The notes under the pieces were generated by a model, which saw only the letters and a list, made by a program, of their open reading frames with translations, made no database searches and was not told the origin of the DNA. A stretch of DNA of 57,675 nucleotides from Fervidicella metallireducens AeB. GTDB taxonomy: Bacteria; Bacillota; Clostridia; Clostridiales; Caloramatoraceae. Position numbers and translations under genes: made by a program. The stretch lies in NCBI RefSeq assembly GCF_000601455.1, contig NZ_AZQP01000015.1:1-57675 (forward strand), given 5' to 3'. Shown piece after piece: positions 17,386 through 25,724 of this stretch (position 1 is the stretch's first letter; each line of letters begins with the position of its first letter).

Positions 17386-18078
17386 ATGTTAAGGATTAAG
17401 GATGCCGTTAAAATATATAAAACTGGTGATATAGAACTTGTAGCTTTAAAGAAGGTAAGTCTAGAGGTGGCAAAAGGGGAGTTTACAGCAATTATGGGTC
17501 CTTCTGGTTCAGGAAAATCAACATTTATGAATATTCTTGGATGTTTAGACAGGATGGACGAAGGGGAATATATTTTAAATGGTAAAAACGTTGCAGGATT
17601 AAAAGATAATGAATTAGCCTTTCTGAGAAATAAGGAGATTGGTTTTGTGTTTCAGGCGTTTAATTTAATTCCAAGAATGACAGTTCTGGAAAATGTTGAA
17701 CTTCCAATGCTTTATGCAGGAATATCTACAAAGGAAAGGCGAGAAAGGGCAATGATAGCACTGAAAAAAGTAGGTCTGATAGACAGGGTTAAACATCTGC
17801 CAAATGAAATATCAGGGGGGCAGAAGCAAAGGGCTGCTATTGCAAGGGCTATTGTTAACAATCCTTCTGTAATTATGGCAGATGAACCCACTGGTAATTT
17901 AGATACAAAGTCCTCAATGGATATCATGAAAATATTCCAGGACCTAAACAATGAAGGTGCCACAGTGCTTATGGTTACCCATGAAAATGATATCGCTAAA
18001 CATGCAAAGAGGATTATCAGGTTTAAAGATGGAGAAATTGTGTCCGATTTACCTGTAAAGGATAGAATAGTATTGTAA
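17386..18078 (+). CDS. MacB/LolD-type ABC transporter ATPase
   Basis: A 230-residue ABC ATPase of the MacB/LolD/FtsE-like class that powers the neighbouring permease. Walker A is GPSGSGKS near residue 40, the signature is ISGGQKQRAAIARAI, and Walker B is VIMADEPTGNLD, followed by the H-loop in MVTHEND. The start is the ATG at 17386, 8 bases after GGGAG; an in-frame GTG at 17371 would overlap the previous gene and lies within that ribosome site. It corresponds in position and type to YknY of the Bacillus YknXYZ system. Confidence 0.92.
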   Translation: MLRIKDAVKIYKTGDIELVALKKVSLEVAKGEFTAIMGPSGSGKSTFMNILGCLDRMDEGEYILNGKNVAGLKDNELAFLRNKEIGFVFQAFNLIPRMTVLENVELPMLYAGISTKERRERAMIALKKVGLIDRVKHLPNEISGGQKQRAAIARAIVNNPSVIMADEPTGNLDTKSSMDIMKIFQDLNNEGATVLMVTHENDIAKHAKRIIRFKDGEIVSDLPVKDRIVL

Positions 18079-18092
18079 GGGAGGATAAAATA

Positions 18093-19304
18093 TTGGACAT
18101 ATATGAAAGCATTAAGATGGCTTTTTCAAGTATAATGGCGAATAAAATGAGAGCATTTTTAACAATGCTTGGGATAATAATAGGTATCAGTTCGGTAATT
18201 ACTATTGTATCTTTAGGTCAAGGTGGACAAAATGAAATTACTGGTGAATTTTCAAAAATTGGTGCAGCCTCTGTCAGTATTAAAGTCAATAGTTCAAGGG
18301 CTCAATCAACAGACTATATTACTATTGAAGATGTAAAATACATAAAAGAAAAACTGGATAGTGTTAAATACGCAAGCCCTATTGTACAAACAAGGGGAGT
18401 TGCATTTTCGGATAAGGACAGCAGGAGAGCTTTTATCAGTGGAGGATCTCCGGATCTTGCCTATCTGAATAATACTGAAATATTATATGGAAGATATTTT
18501 AATGAGAGAGAGTTTGAAGAGGGAGATGCGGTTGCCATATTAGATGAGGACACTGCAATGACATTCTTTGGATATGCTGATGTTGTTGGTGAAAGTTTAA
18601 AACTCAGAATAGATTCAACAACAAAAAAAGTTAAGATTATAGGCGTAGAAAAGGGTATGGAAATGATGTTTGGCGGTGTTAAAAATAATCAAAGACCTGC
18701 TATTTTAACAGTACCATTAACATTTCTCAGTAGTTTGGAATCAAATGGTTTAAAAATTGATTCTATGACGGTTATGGCTATTTCTCAGGATGAAAGTGAA
18801 GGCGCAGGAAAAGGTGCAATAAATATATTAGAGGCAAGACATGGCAATAAAGGTCAAGATGTATATTCGGCTGAAAGTATTTTAAAAATGCTTGATCAGA
18901 TAAACAATGTCCTTGGCATCTTTACTGCATTTATTGGAGCTGTTGCAGCAATATCATTGTTAGTTGGTGGAATTGGAGTTATGAACATAATGCTGGTTTC
19001 TGTAACTGAAAGAACCAGAGAAATAGGAATAAGAAAAGCTATAGGTGCCACTACAGGCAGGATTTTGATGCAGTTTTTAATAGAGTCTGTAATTTTATCA
19101 TTAATTGGCGGATTGATAGGGATGACTTTAGGGATATTAGGTGCAGAGGTAATAGGCGCTTTTGCTGGCATAGAACCTGCGATATCAATAAAGGCTATTC
19201 TTGGTGCAATATTGTTTTCATCAGCAGTTGGAATTTTCTTTGGTATATATCCGGCTAGAAAGGCAGCAAAATTAGATCCAATAGAAGCTTTAAGGTATGA
19301 ATAA
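18093..19304 (+). CDS. MacB-type FtsX-fold permease
   Basis: A 403-residue permease with the MacB topology: one N-terminal helix (MRAFLTMLGIIIGISSVITI), a large extracytoplasmic domain of about 220 residues (MacB_PCD type), and three C-terminal helices with the motif TERTREIGIRKAIGATTGRILMQFL cut as usual between helices 2 and 3. It ends PARKAAKLDPIEALRYE, the usual end of this family. TTG is the start codon, with GGGAGG 8 bases upstream. With the two preceding genes it makes a complete mechanotransmission-type export system. Unlike Gram-negative MacB, the ATPase is a separate protein here. Confidence 0.9.
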   Translation: MDIYESIKMAFSSIMANKMRAFLTMLGIIIGISSVITIVSLGQGGQNEITGEFSKIGAASVSIKVNSSRAQSTDYITIEDVKYIKEKLDSVKYASPIVQTRGVAFSDKDSRRAFISGGSPDLAYLNNTEILYGRYFNEREFEEGDAVAILDEDTAMTFFGYADVVGESLKLRIDSTTKKVKIIGVEKGMEMMFGGVKNNQRPAILTVPLTFLSSLESNGLKIDSMTVMAISQDESEGAGKGAINILEARHGNKGQDVYSAESILKMLDQINNVLGIFTAFIGAVAAISLLVGGIGVMNIMLVSVTERTREIGIRKAIGATTGRILMQFLIESVILSLIGGLIGMTLGILGAEVIGAFAGIEPAISIKAILGAILFSSAVGIFFGIYPARKAAKLDPIEALRYE

Positions 19305-19428
19305 TCAATAATATTCAAGTTTTAAAAATAAAGTATATAAATAAATTAATTAATAGGATTGTATAGATGGGATGGATAAATTAAATATGTATAATACAAA
19401 ATAATCAAATAAAACAAGGGGGAAAATT

Positions 19429-20382
19429 ATGTTAATAGGAATAGACTTAGGAGGAACTAATATAGCTGCTGGAATTGTTGATTTGTATGGAGAAATTAAA
19501 CATCTCAAATCAATTCCAACAAATTCTGAGAGGGGTTATGAAGCAATTGTAAGGGATATTGTTAAATTAGTATTTGAACTATGTGATGAATATGGTATAG
19601 ATAAGTCAGAGATTAAATCAATTGGAATAGGAATACCTGGAATAGCAGATAAGAAGGGAAATGTTATTTCATGTGTAAATTTAAATTGGAATGATGTACC
19701 GTTAAAAATTGATTTAGAAGAATATTTTAAAATACCTGTTTTTGTTGATAATGATGCAACGGTAGCTGCTTTAGCAGAATTTGAATGTGGTGTTATGAAG
19801 GGAGCAGAGAGTGGGGTGTTATTAACACTTGGGACAGGTATTGGAGGCGGAATTGTGTTAAATGGAGAAGTATATAGTGGATTCAATGGAGTAGGATCTG
19901 AAATAGGTCATATGGTGATTGGAGAAAATTTTTATGACTGTAATTGTGGGAAGAATGGATGTTTTGAAACATTTGCTTCATCAACTGCAATAATAAAATA
20001 TTCAAAAAAATTATTGGAAGAAACAAATGAAGCATCTTTGTTAAAAGATGAGATAAAGGGAGACTTTACAAAACTTAATGCTAAATTGATTTTCGATTTT
20101 GCACAGAAAGGTGATAAGCTTGCATTAAATGCAGTGACAAGATTAATAAAATATCTAGGAATTGGTATAGGTAATATAATAACAATAATGGATCCGGAAA
20201 TAATTGCAATAGGCGGAGGAATATCAAACGCCGGGGAGTATTTACTTAACCTAGTCAGGGAAGAAGTTGAAAAGAACAAGAATTTTAAAAATATGCCTAT
20301 AGGTAGGATTGAGTTGGCGAAACTTAGAAACAATGCAGGTATTATTGGAGCTGCAATGATAGGTAAACACGGAATAAGATAA
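19429..20382 (+). CDS. ROK family kinase, probably glucokinase
   Basis: A 317-residue ROK-family sugar kinase. The phosphate-binding motif IGIDLGGTNIAAGIVD is at the N-terminus. The catalytic Asp is in FVDNDATVAALAE, the family glycines are in LTLGTGIGGGIV, and the zinc site is CNCGKNGCFETFAS. There is no N-terminal DNA-binding domain, so it is an enzyme, not a NagC/XylR-type repressor. Length and motifs agree with ATP-dependent glucokinases (GlcK) of Firmicutes, but other hexoses or N-acetylated sugars are possible. GGGGG lies a few bases before the ATG. It is not co-transcribed with the adenosine deaminase gene, which has its own consensus promoter directly after the stop codon. Confidence 0.85.
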   Translation: MLIGIDLGGTNIAAGIVDLYGEIKHLKSIPTNSERGYEAIVRDIVKLVFELCDEYGIDKSEIKSIGIGIPGIADKKGNVISCVNLNWNDVPLKIDLEEYFKIPVFVDNDATVAALAEFECGVMKGAESGVLLTLGTGIGGGIVLNGEVYSGFNGVGSEIGHMVIGENFYDCNCGKNGCFETFASSTAIIKYSKKLLEETNEASLLKDEIKGDFTKLNAKLIFDFAQKGDKLALNAVTRLIKYLGIGIGNIITIMDPEIIAIGGGISNAGEYLLNLVREEVEKNKNFKNMPIGRIELAKLRNNAGIIGAAMIGKHGIR

Positions 20383-20396
20383 TTTTAAAGAGAATC

Positions 20397-20425
20397 TTGA
20401 CATAAAAATAAGATTTAAATATAAT
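20397..20425 (+). promoter_or_regulatory. Consensus SigA promoter of the riboswitch transcript
   Basis: TTGACA at 20397-20402, exactly 17 bases of spacer, TATAAT at 20420-20425: a perfect match at both elements. Transcription would start about 15 bases before the aptamer. Confidence 0.9.
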
Positions 20426-20444
20426 AATAAAAAAATAGTTGATG

Positions 20445-20515
20445 AACTTCGTATAACTCCAATAATAGGGTTTGGAGGTCTCTACCAGGAACCGATAATT
20501 CCTGATTACGAAGAG
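20445..20515 (+). promoter_or_regulatory. Adenine-sensing purine riboswitch
   Basis: P1 is CTTCGTA (20447-20453) with TACGAAG (20507-20513). The core carries the purine-riboswitch sequences TATAACTCC, then GGTTTGGAGGTCTCTACC, and CCTGATTACG. The base that sets specificity is T at 20506 (GATT rather than GACT), the equivalent of U74, which pairs with adenine rather than guanine. The gene downstream is an adenosine deaminase, which fits an adenine signal. Confidence 0.93.
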
Positions 20516-20553
20516 AATACATTTTGTATTTTCTTCGTAATCAGGATTTTTTT
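20501..20553 (+). terminator. Riboswitch expression-platform terminator
   Basis: About 20 base pairs: CCTGATTACGAAGA (20501-20514) pairs with TCTTCGTAATCAGG (20532-20545), continued inward by GAATAC / GTATTT, and followed by T7 (20547-20553). The left arm includes the 3' strand of P1, so aptamer and terminator exclude each other. Adenine binding should therefore prevent termination and switch the gene on, as at Bacillus pbuE. Confidence 0.92.
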
Positions 20554-20581
20554 AACTGTTTTTAATGAGGAGGGTTAAGAA

Positions 20582-21582
20582 ATGAATTTGAATGAGATAC
20601 CTAAAATTGAACTTCATTGCCATTTAGATGGTAGTTTAAGACCTGCAACTATAATAGATATAGCTAAAATAGAGGGGATAGAGCTGCAACCTATGAATTA
20701 GAGTCAATAAAAAAATTAGTAACAGCTCCCTTGGATTGTCCATCACTAGATGAATATTTAAAAAGATTTACTTTACCTATTTCAGTCATGCAGTCTAGTG
20801 AATCCTTAGAAAGAGTGGCATTTGAACTTTTAGAAGATGCAGCAATGGAAAACACGAAATATATAGAAGTAAGATTTGCACCGATACTCCATACTAATAA
20901 GGGTTTAAATATAAAAGAGGTTATTAAAAGTGTATTAAAGGGGATAAGAAATGCAGAATCCAAATATGACATAAAGGGAAATCTTATACTTTCATGTTTA
21001 AGGCATATGCCAGTAGAAACAGCATATGAAATGATTGAAGAAGGAAAAAATTTTATAGGTGATGGAGTTGTTGCAGTTGATATAGCAGGCTCTGAAAAAG
21101 AGGGCTTTGTAGAAAATTATGTAGATTGTATGAGACTTGCAAGAAATTATGGTTTCAGGGTAACAATACATGCAGGTGAAACAGGAATTGGTAAAAATGT
21201 CTTTGATGCAGTTACTTTATTAGGAGCAGAAAGAATTGGTCATGGCGTTTATATTAAGGATTATGAAAAAGCATATAAGGTTGTAAAGGAAAAGGGAGTT
21301 GCTCTTGAAATTTGCCCAACCAGCAATGTTCAGACAAAGGCAGTTTCTTCATATAGAAATCATCCTATCTATGATTTCCATATGGATGGAATTAAGGTTA
21401 CTATTAACACTGATAACAGAACTGTATCAGGAGTTGATCTTACAAAGGAATATAATATTTTAAGGGATGAATTAAAACTGAAATTAGAAGATTACAGGGA
21501 TATATATATAAATAGTGTTTATGCATCCTTTGCAGATGAAACAACAAAAAATAAACTACTTAATCAAATTAATTTCAAATAA
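20582..21582 (+). pseudogene. add: Adenosine deaminase, frameshifted
   Basis: An adenosine deaminase (adenosine to inosine plus ammonia, purine salvage) of about 333 residues, interrupted by one missing base. The first frame starts at ATG 20582 with GAGGAGGG upstream and encodes the metal-binding [10 protein letters not shown], ending at a stop at 20699-20701. The second frame runs from about 20689 to 21582 and holds the rest of the catalytic motifs: HAGE (near 21170), GHG, and the metal-binding Asp in TINTDN. Adding a C at 20687 (CTGCAA to CTGCCAA) restores ELPTYELES and a full-length protein. No other damage is visible. The gene sits behind an adenine-responsive ON riboswitch, which also argues that the gene is functional and the frame break is a sequence error. 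Confidence 0.9.
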
Positions 21583-21586
21583 AGTA

Positions 21587-21615
21587 TTGCATTGTTCTAA
21601 AATAGGTGATATACT
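21587..21615 (+). promoter_or_regulatory. Promoter of the zinc-ribbon gene
   Basis: TTGCAT at 21587-21592, 17 bases of spacer, TATACT at 21610-21615. It starts four bases after the add stop codon and gives a leader of about 120 bases. Confidence 0.6.
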
Positions 21616-21626
21616 GATATTCATGG

Positions 21627-21715
21627 TGGTTGAAAAAACCAATAGAAATAAGATTTAGCACGATTAACAACATTCCCTTTTTATAGGAACGTAATGTGAA
21701 TCAGTTGTAAATCTT
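21627..21715 (+). promoter_or_regulatory. Folded 5' leader of the zinc-ribbon gene
   Basis: Two stem-loops can be read in the leader. The first is TGGTT-GAAAA-AACCA (21627-21641). The second is a long hairpin closed by AAGATTTA / TAAATCTT (21650-21657 with 21708-21715), continuing inward with GATT / AATC, CATT / AATG and TTCC / GGAA. No T run follows, so it is not a terminator, and it stops about 12 bases before the ribosome site. It matches no riboswitch class that I know. A stability or translation control element, such as in cold-shock mRNAs, is possible. Confidence 0.5.
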
Positions 21716-21741
21716 AGTTAATAAAAAGGAGGAATGTTGAA

Positions 21742-21906
21742 ATGGCAGACAAGAATTTAGTATGTAAAGACTGTGGAAAGGAATTTGTTTTCACAGAAGG
21801 AGAACAAGCATTCTATAAGGAAAAGGGGTTTGAAAACGAACCACAAAGATGTCCAGAATGTAGAAGAGCAAGAAAACAACAAAACAACAGAGGTTTTAGA
21901 AGATAG
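21742..21906 (+). CDS. Small zinc-ribbon domain protein
   Basis: A 54-residue protein with two CxxC knuckles, CKDC near residue 8 and CPEC near residue 39, forming one zinc-ribbon, and a basic, Arg/Gln/Asn-rich tail (RRARKQQNNRGFRR). The middle reads EGEQAFYKEKGFENEPQRC, the signature of a small zinc-ribbon family common in Clostridia and other anaerobes. The role is not established; the basic tail suggests nucleic-acid or ribosome binding. AAAGGAGG precedes the ATG by 8 bases. It has its own promoter, a long folded leader and a terminator directly after the stop codon, so it is a single-gene unit and probably well expressed. Confidence 0.85.
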   Translation: MADKNLVCKDCGKEFVFTEGEQAFYKEKGFENEPQRCPECRRARKQQNNRGFRR

Positions 21907-21925
21907 TTATGTTTTCGAAATTTAG

Positions 21926-21957
21926 CCTGTAAGATTTATCTTACAGGTTTTATTTTT
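21926..21957. terminator. Shared terminator between zinc-ribbon gene and tgl
   Basis: CCTGTAAGA-TTTA-TCTTACAGG, a perfect 9-bp stem, followed on the plus strand by TTTTATTTTTTT. The right half also encodes the last codons and stop of the minus-strand tgl gene. On the minus strand there is no long T run after it, so it serves mainly the plus-strand gene. Confidence 0.8.
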
Positions 21958-22736
21958 TTAAAAAATTTATAACGTGTTTTTGAAATATAATTAAAGTACA
22001 AATTTGCTAGATGCTTATAATCTGGATTTGTTACGGAATTGGTTAAATAAGCAGATTGGGTTGCATTTGGTTTTCTATTCTGATTGAGGATCGTTACAAT
22101 GCTTTCAGTATTTTTTATACCAATGCCATGTCCAAAATAGGTGTCGTTTCCAAGATCAATGACATTTTCTCCTTGCCATTGAGATTTTTCAGGATCAAAA
22201 TCTGGATTTTTGAAATATCTGCAGTCAGCGGGTAAAAAATCTCTATCTTTATAGTAGGTAAATACATTTAAGTCACTATCAATGTAATTCCAATTTCTTA
22301 GATAAATATTTTGGAAAGCTGTGTTAAAAAGTTCATCAGGAAATATCTTCAGGAGTGCTTTATAATAAATTATTATAATAGCAGTAGAACACTCAGTAGC
22401 ATATTTAAAGCTGTTTGAAAAGATATCTTTAATACCTTGAGCAGGGAGGATATCTTTTTTTAATTGGAAGCCACCAGCGGGAGTTAATTCCCAAAAATCA
22501 GGGTTGCATCTAGCTTCACTGAATACCTTAAACTGAATTTTACTTTTATTGAATTCTTTTGATGCTTCAATTATATTTATTCTCAGTTCTATCTCAAACT
22601 TTAGTTGATTTAATGATGAATAGTTATAAACAAAATCACTTTCAGAAAGAATTTGAAAAATTTTTCTTTCAATTGGATTTAATGCATAATCATTGATAAA
22701 AGTTTTTGGAAAAATCGTTTCTGATATTTTAATCAT
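21936..22736 (-). CDS. tgl: Protein-glutamine gamma-glutamyltransferase (spore coat transglutaminase)
   Basis: A 266-residue spore-coat transglutaminase that forms epsilon-(gamma-glutamyl)lysine cross-links in coat proteins such as GerQ. The catalytic cysteine is Cys116, in ATECSTAIIIIYYKALL, the same number as in Bacillus Tgl. Other family stretches are FWELTPAGGFQLK, RDFLPADCRYFKNPDFDP and NDTYFGHGIGI, which supply the His and acidic residues. The ATG at 22736 is chosen because AGGTGG lies 5 bases upstream; the GTG at 22745 overlaps that site. The gene is alone on the minus strand and is the clearest evidence in this window for endospore formation. It is expected to be under a late mother-cell sigma factor, which I could not verify from the upstream bases. 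Confidence 0.93.
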   Translation of the reverse strand: MIKISETIFPKTFINDYALNPIERKIFQILSESDFVYNYSSLNQLKFEIELRINIIEASKEFNKSKIQFKVFSEARCNPDFWELTPAGGFQLKKDILPAQGIKDIFSNSFKYATECSTAIIIIYYKALLKIFPDELFNTAFQNIYLRNWNYIDSDLNVFTYYKDRDFLPADCRYFKNPDFDPEKSQWQGENVIDLGNDTYFGHGIGIKNTESIVTILNQNRKPNATQSAYLTNSVTNPDYKHLANLYFNYISKTRYKFFKKIKPVR

Positions 22737-22973
22737 TTTCGCCACCTATAAAAAACATAGTATAATAAATATATTATGACTTTTATAGCAAAATGTGATG
22801 AAAATTGAGTAGTGGGATACAAAGGTCATCAGAATGAAGATATTAATTATAATTATAAAATGGATAATTACAATAAAATGATTTTTTTAACATGGTAGAA
22901 TAGAAAAGCACTTTTATGTTAAAATTTATTGAAGATGACAAGGTGAATATGTATATGGAGAGGGTGAAGGACT

Positions 22974-23726
22974 ATGAAGCTTATATCATGGAATGTTAAT
23001 GGCTTAAGGGCGTGCGTGCAAAAGGGATTTTTAGATTATTTTAAAAAGGTTGATGCGGATATTTTTTGCATACAGGAAAGTAAGCTGCAGGAAAATCAGA
23101 TAAATTTAGAACTTGATGGTTATTATCAATACTGGAATTATGCAGAAAAAAAAGGCTATTCAGGAACAGCAGTATTTACAAAAATAAAACCAATAGATGT
23201 GACATATGGTATAAATAAGGAGGAACATGATAAAGAAGGAAGAGTTATAACTTTAGAATTTGATGAATATTATCTGGTTACAGTATATACGCCAAATTCC
23301 CAGGAAAAATTAGCAAGATTAGAATATCGTATGAAGTGGGAGGATGACTTCAGAAAATACATAAGTTCTCTGGATGAGATTAAACCTGTAATAATATGTG
23401 GAGATTTAAATGTTGCACATAAAGAAATAGATTTGAAAAATCCTAACAGTAATAGAAAAAATGCTGGTTTTACTGATGAAGAAAGAAATAAGTTTACGGA
23501 GTTCTTAGAATCAGGTTTTATAGATACCTATCGCTTTTTTAATCCAGACAAAACCGGAGTATATACATGGTGGTCCTATAGATTTAATGCCAGAGCTAAT
23601 AATGCAGGTTGGAGAATAGACTATTTTTGTGTTTCAGAGCGTTTAAAAGACAGACTAGTAAGTGCAGATATACACACAGATGTATTAGGCTCAGATCATT
23701 GTCCAGTTGAATTAGTAATAAGCTAA
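22974..23726 (+). CDS. xth: Exodeoxyribonuclease III (AP endonuclease)
   Basis: A 250-residue enzyme of the endonuclease/exonuclease/phosphatase superfamily, of the ExoIII/ExoA type that cuts DNA at abasic sites and trims 3' ends in base excision repair. Visible motifs are SWNVNGLRA at the N-terminus, the metal-binding Glu in CIQESKLQ, the catalytic Asp-Asn in ICGDLNVAH, the family motif NNAGWRIDYFCVSERL and the catalytic SDHCPVEL at the C-terminus. The length agrees with Bacillus ExoA (252). A GGAGAGGG site lies 10 bases before the ATG. It has a terminator downstream and so is probably monocistronic. Confidence 0.96.
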   Translation: MKLISWNVNGLRACVQKGFLDYFKKVDADIFCIQESKLQENQINLELDGYYQYWNYAEKKGYSGTAVFTKIKPIDVTYGINKEEHDKEGRVITLEFDEYYLVTVYTPNSQEKLARLEYRMKWEDDFRKYISSLDEIKPVIICGDLNVAHKEIDLKNPNSNRKNAGFTDEERNKFTEFLESGFIDTYRFFNPDKTGVYTWWSYRFNARANNAGWRIDYFCVSERLKDRLVSADIHTDVLGSDHCPVELVIS

Positions 23727-23790
23727 TTTACCTTGGGAACTATCTGCAACAAAAGTCAGGAATGATAAAAAATAGCAACTTATTGTAACT

Positions 23791-23838
23791 AAGCCCCACA
23801 AAGGATTTTCATTAACTCCTTTATGGAGCTTTTGTTTT
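23791..23838 (+). terminator. Terminator after exodeoxyribonuclease III gene
   Basis: A 15-position stem (23791-23805 with 23817-23831) with two mismatches and an 11-base loop, then TTTTGTTTT. Confidence 0.7.
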
Positions 23839-24023
23839 ATAAAATTTAAAATAGAATGATGGGAATCTGTGAAGCATAGTTATTTATTTTTTTAATTTAA
23901 ATTAAATAAATATTTAATAGTTAAATCTTATAATATAAAATTAAGATAGTACAAGCAGTAGTCTAAAGAATTAATTATGTACATTTACATTGTAATGTAT
24001 ACAACAGATAAGGAGGTATATTG

Positions 24024-25609
24024 TTGCATCGAAGGATAGGAATTTTTTTGATTACTTTTTTTATGATAAGTTTAATTTTTGCTCCTGCTGCAATGGCTGC
24101 TACTACTTTAAAATATGGTTCAAAAGGTAAGGAAGTATCAGATCTTCAAAACAAATTAAAAGTTCTTGGATATTATAAAGGGACTGTTACAACTTATTTT
24201 GGTGATATGACAAGGGATGCTGTAATTAAATTTCAAAGGGATAAAAAAATTAAGGTTACGGGTATAGCAGATTCTGCAACTTGGAGCGAGCTAAATAAAT
24301 CTATTAGCTCCAAAAATAAAAATACTAAGGTAACACTTGGGTACAGGGTGTTAAAAAAGGGATGTTCTGGTTCAGACGTAACTGAACTACAAAAAAATTG
24401 GTGCAGCTGAAATTTTTAAAAACAAGTACTTTTGGATATTATGGAGACATGACTGTAAATGCTGTAAAGGCATTTCAGAAATCTATAAAAATACCAGTAA
24501 CTGGTGTGGCAGATAAAAATACAATTAATTTACTGATAAAAGCTTCGGCTGTGCCTAAAGCCAGCAATGGTAAGACTGAAAATCAGCAAAATACAAGCCA
24601 GGTTTTTACATTTAAAAAAGGAACACCAGGAAGTTTATCTGGTAAGATTGTAGTTATTGATCCAGGTCACGGCTTTAATGATCCAGGTGTAACACGGGAA
24701 AACGTCTATGAAAAAACTATGACACTTGATATGGGACTAAGACTCAAGCGAATTTTAACGGAAGCAGGGGCAATGGTAATAATGACAAGAGCCACAGATG
24801 GTAATAGTGGTTATAATTCATTGTATTATCGCTCTGCAGTAGCAAATAAATTGATTGTTGATTTAGAAAGAGAAAAACTGGAAAAAGAGAATGCTGAATT
24901 TGAAAAACAGATGTCAAATTTTCAGAATCTATTGATTAGTAAAGGAGCAGAGTTAGAAAAATTAAACTCCGAAGATCGAGAAATAAATAAACAAAAAATA
25001 GATGATTTAACTAAGGAAATTGCAGAATTAACAGAGAGCAGCGATGAATTAAAGGAAAAGATTGATTTAAACAAAACAAGGATAGAGGATTTATATAATA
25101 TGTCATTAACTTTTAATTACTATATAGAACAGCCATCATATAAAGAACGTTACGGAATTATGAAAAATCCACTTGAGATGGCAAAGGTTTTTGAATTAAC
25201 TAAAGAAAAATATAATAAGGACATAGTATTTGTATCAATTCATTGCAATTCTACAACAGCTGAAACACAAACATCAGCATCAGGTGTTCAAGTTTATGTT
25301 CAGACTGAAAATGACACATATTATACAGACTACTATAATAATTATGACTATGAAAGAAGAAAAATTTTAGGAATGAGTTTGCTGCAGGAGTTGAATTTAA
25401 GTACAGGCTTTTCAAAGAAATATACAAGTTTATTTAAAAGCAGACTTAGCGTTTTGAGAGAGAATAATCTTCCTTCAGTTCTTGTTGAAATAGGATTTTT
25501 TAATAATCCATCGGACTTGAAAATAATCAAAGATCAACAACAAAGAGAAAATGCATCCTTTGGAATGTATAAAGGAATTGAGAAATATTTTGAATATTGG
25601 AAAAAGTAA
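24024..25609 (+). pseudogene. N-acetylmuramoyl-L-alanine amidase with PG-binding repeats, frameshifted
   Basis: A secreted wall hydrolase split by one missing A. The first frame (to 24410) has a signal peptide ending near AMAA and one peptidoglycan-binding domain (LKYGSKGKEVSDLQNKLKVL ... DSATW), then begins a second. The second frame (to 25609) completes that domain and carries an Amidase_3 domain with zinc ligands in IDPGHGFNDPG, the Glu of ENVYEKT, His in SIHCNS, and the catalytic Glu in VEIGFFNN. Extending the A7 run at 24391-24397 to A8 restores ELQKKLVQL. The catalytic domain contains an unusual coiled-coil insert of about 80 residues (24850-25110). Two adjacent TTG codons (24021, 24024) could start it; 24024 is 7 bases from AGGAGG. 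A7 could also allow -1 slippage, so a working product is possible. Confidence 0.85.
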
Positions 25610-25619
25610 TTCTAAAGAA

Positions 25620-25667
25620 AAAACACCTTTTCTATTGAAAAAATTTCAAAAGATAAAGGTGTTTTAT
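25620..25667 (+). terminator. Terminator after the amidase gene
   Basis: AAAACACC pairs with GGTGTTTT and the stem continues inward (TTT / AAA, TCT / AGA, TTGAAA / TTTCAA) with small internal loops; TTTTATATT follows. Confidence 0.75.
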
Positions 25668-25724
25668 ATTAAAAAGTAAAAAGTATGAAGAGGTAAATTA
25701 AATTCTATAAAACTAAGTTGTTGT

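Noticed and set aside
19429-20382. ROK protein as a transcriptional repressor
   Set aside because: It lacks the N-terminal helix-turn-helix domain and starts directly with the phosphate-binding motif.
20582-21582. Programmed frameshift in add
   Set aside because: No slippery sequence at 20684-20692, and the missing C restores the family sequence exactly.
23986-23999. TACATT-GT-AATGTA palindrome just before the amidase gene
   Set aside because: It is short and AT-rich, has no promoter match around it, and such repeats are expected by chance in sequence of this composition.
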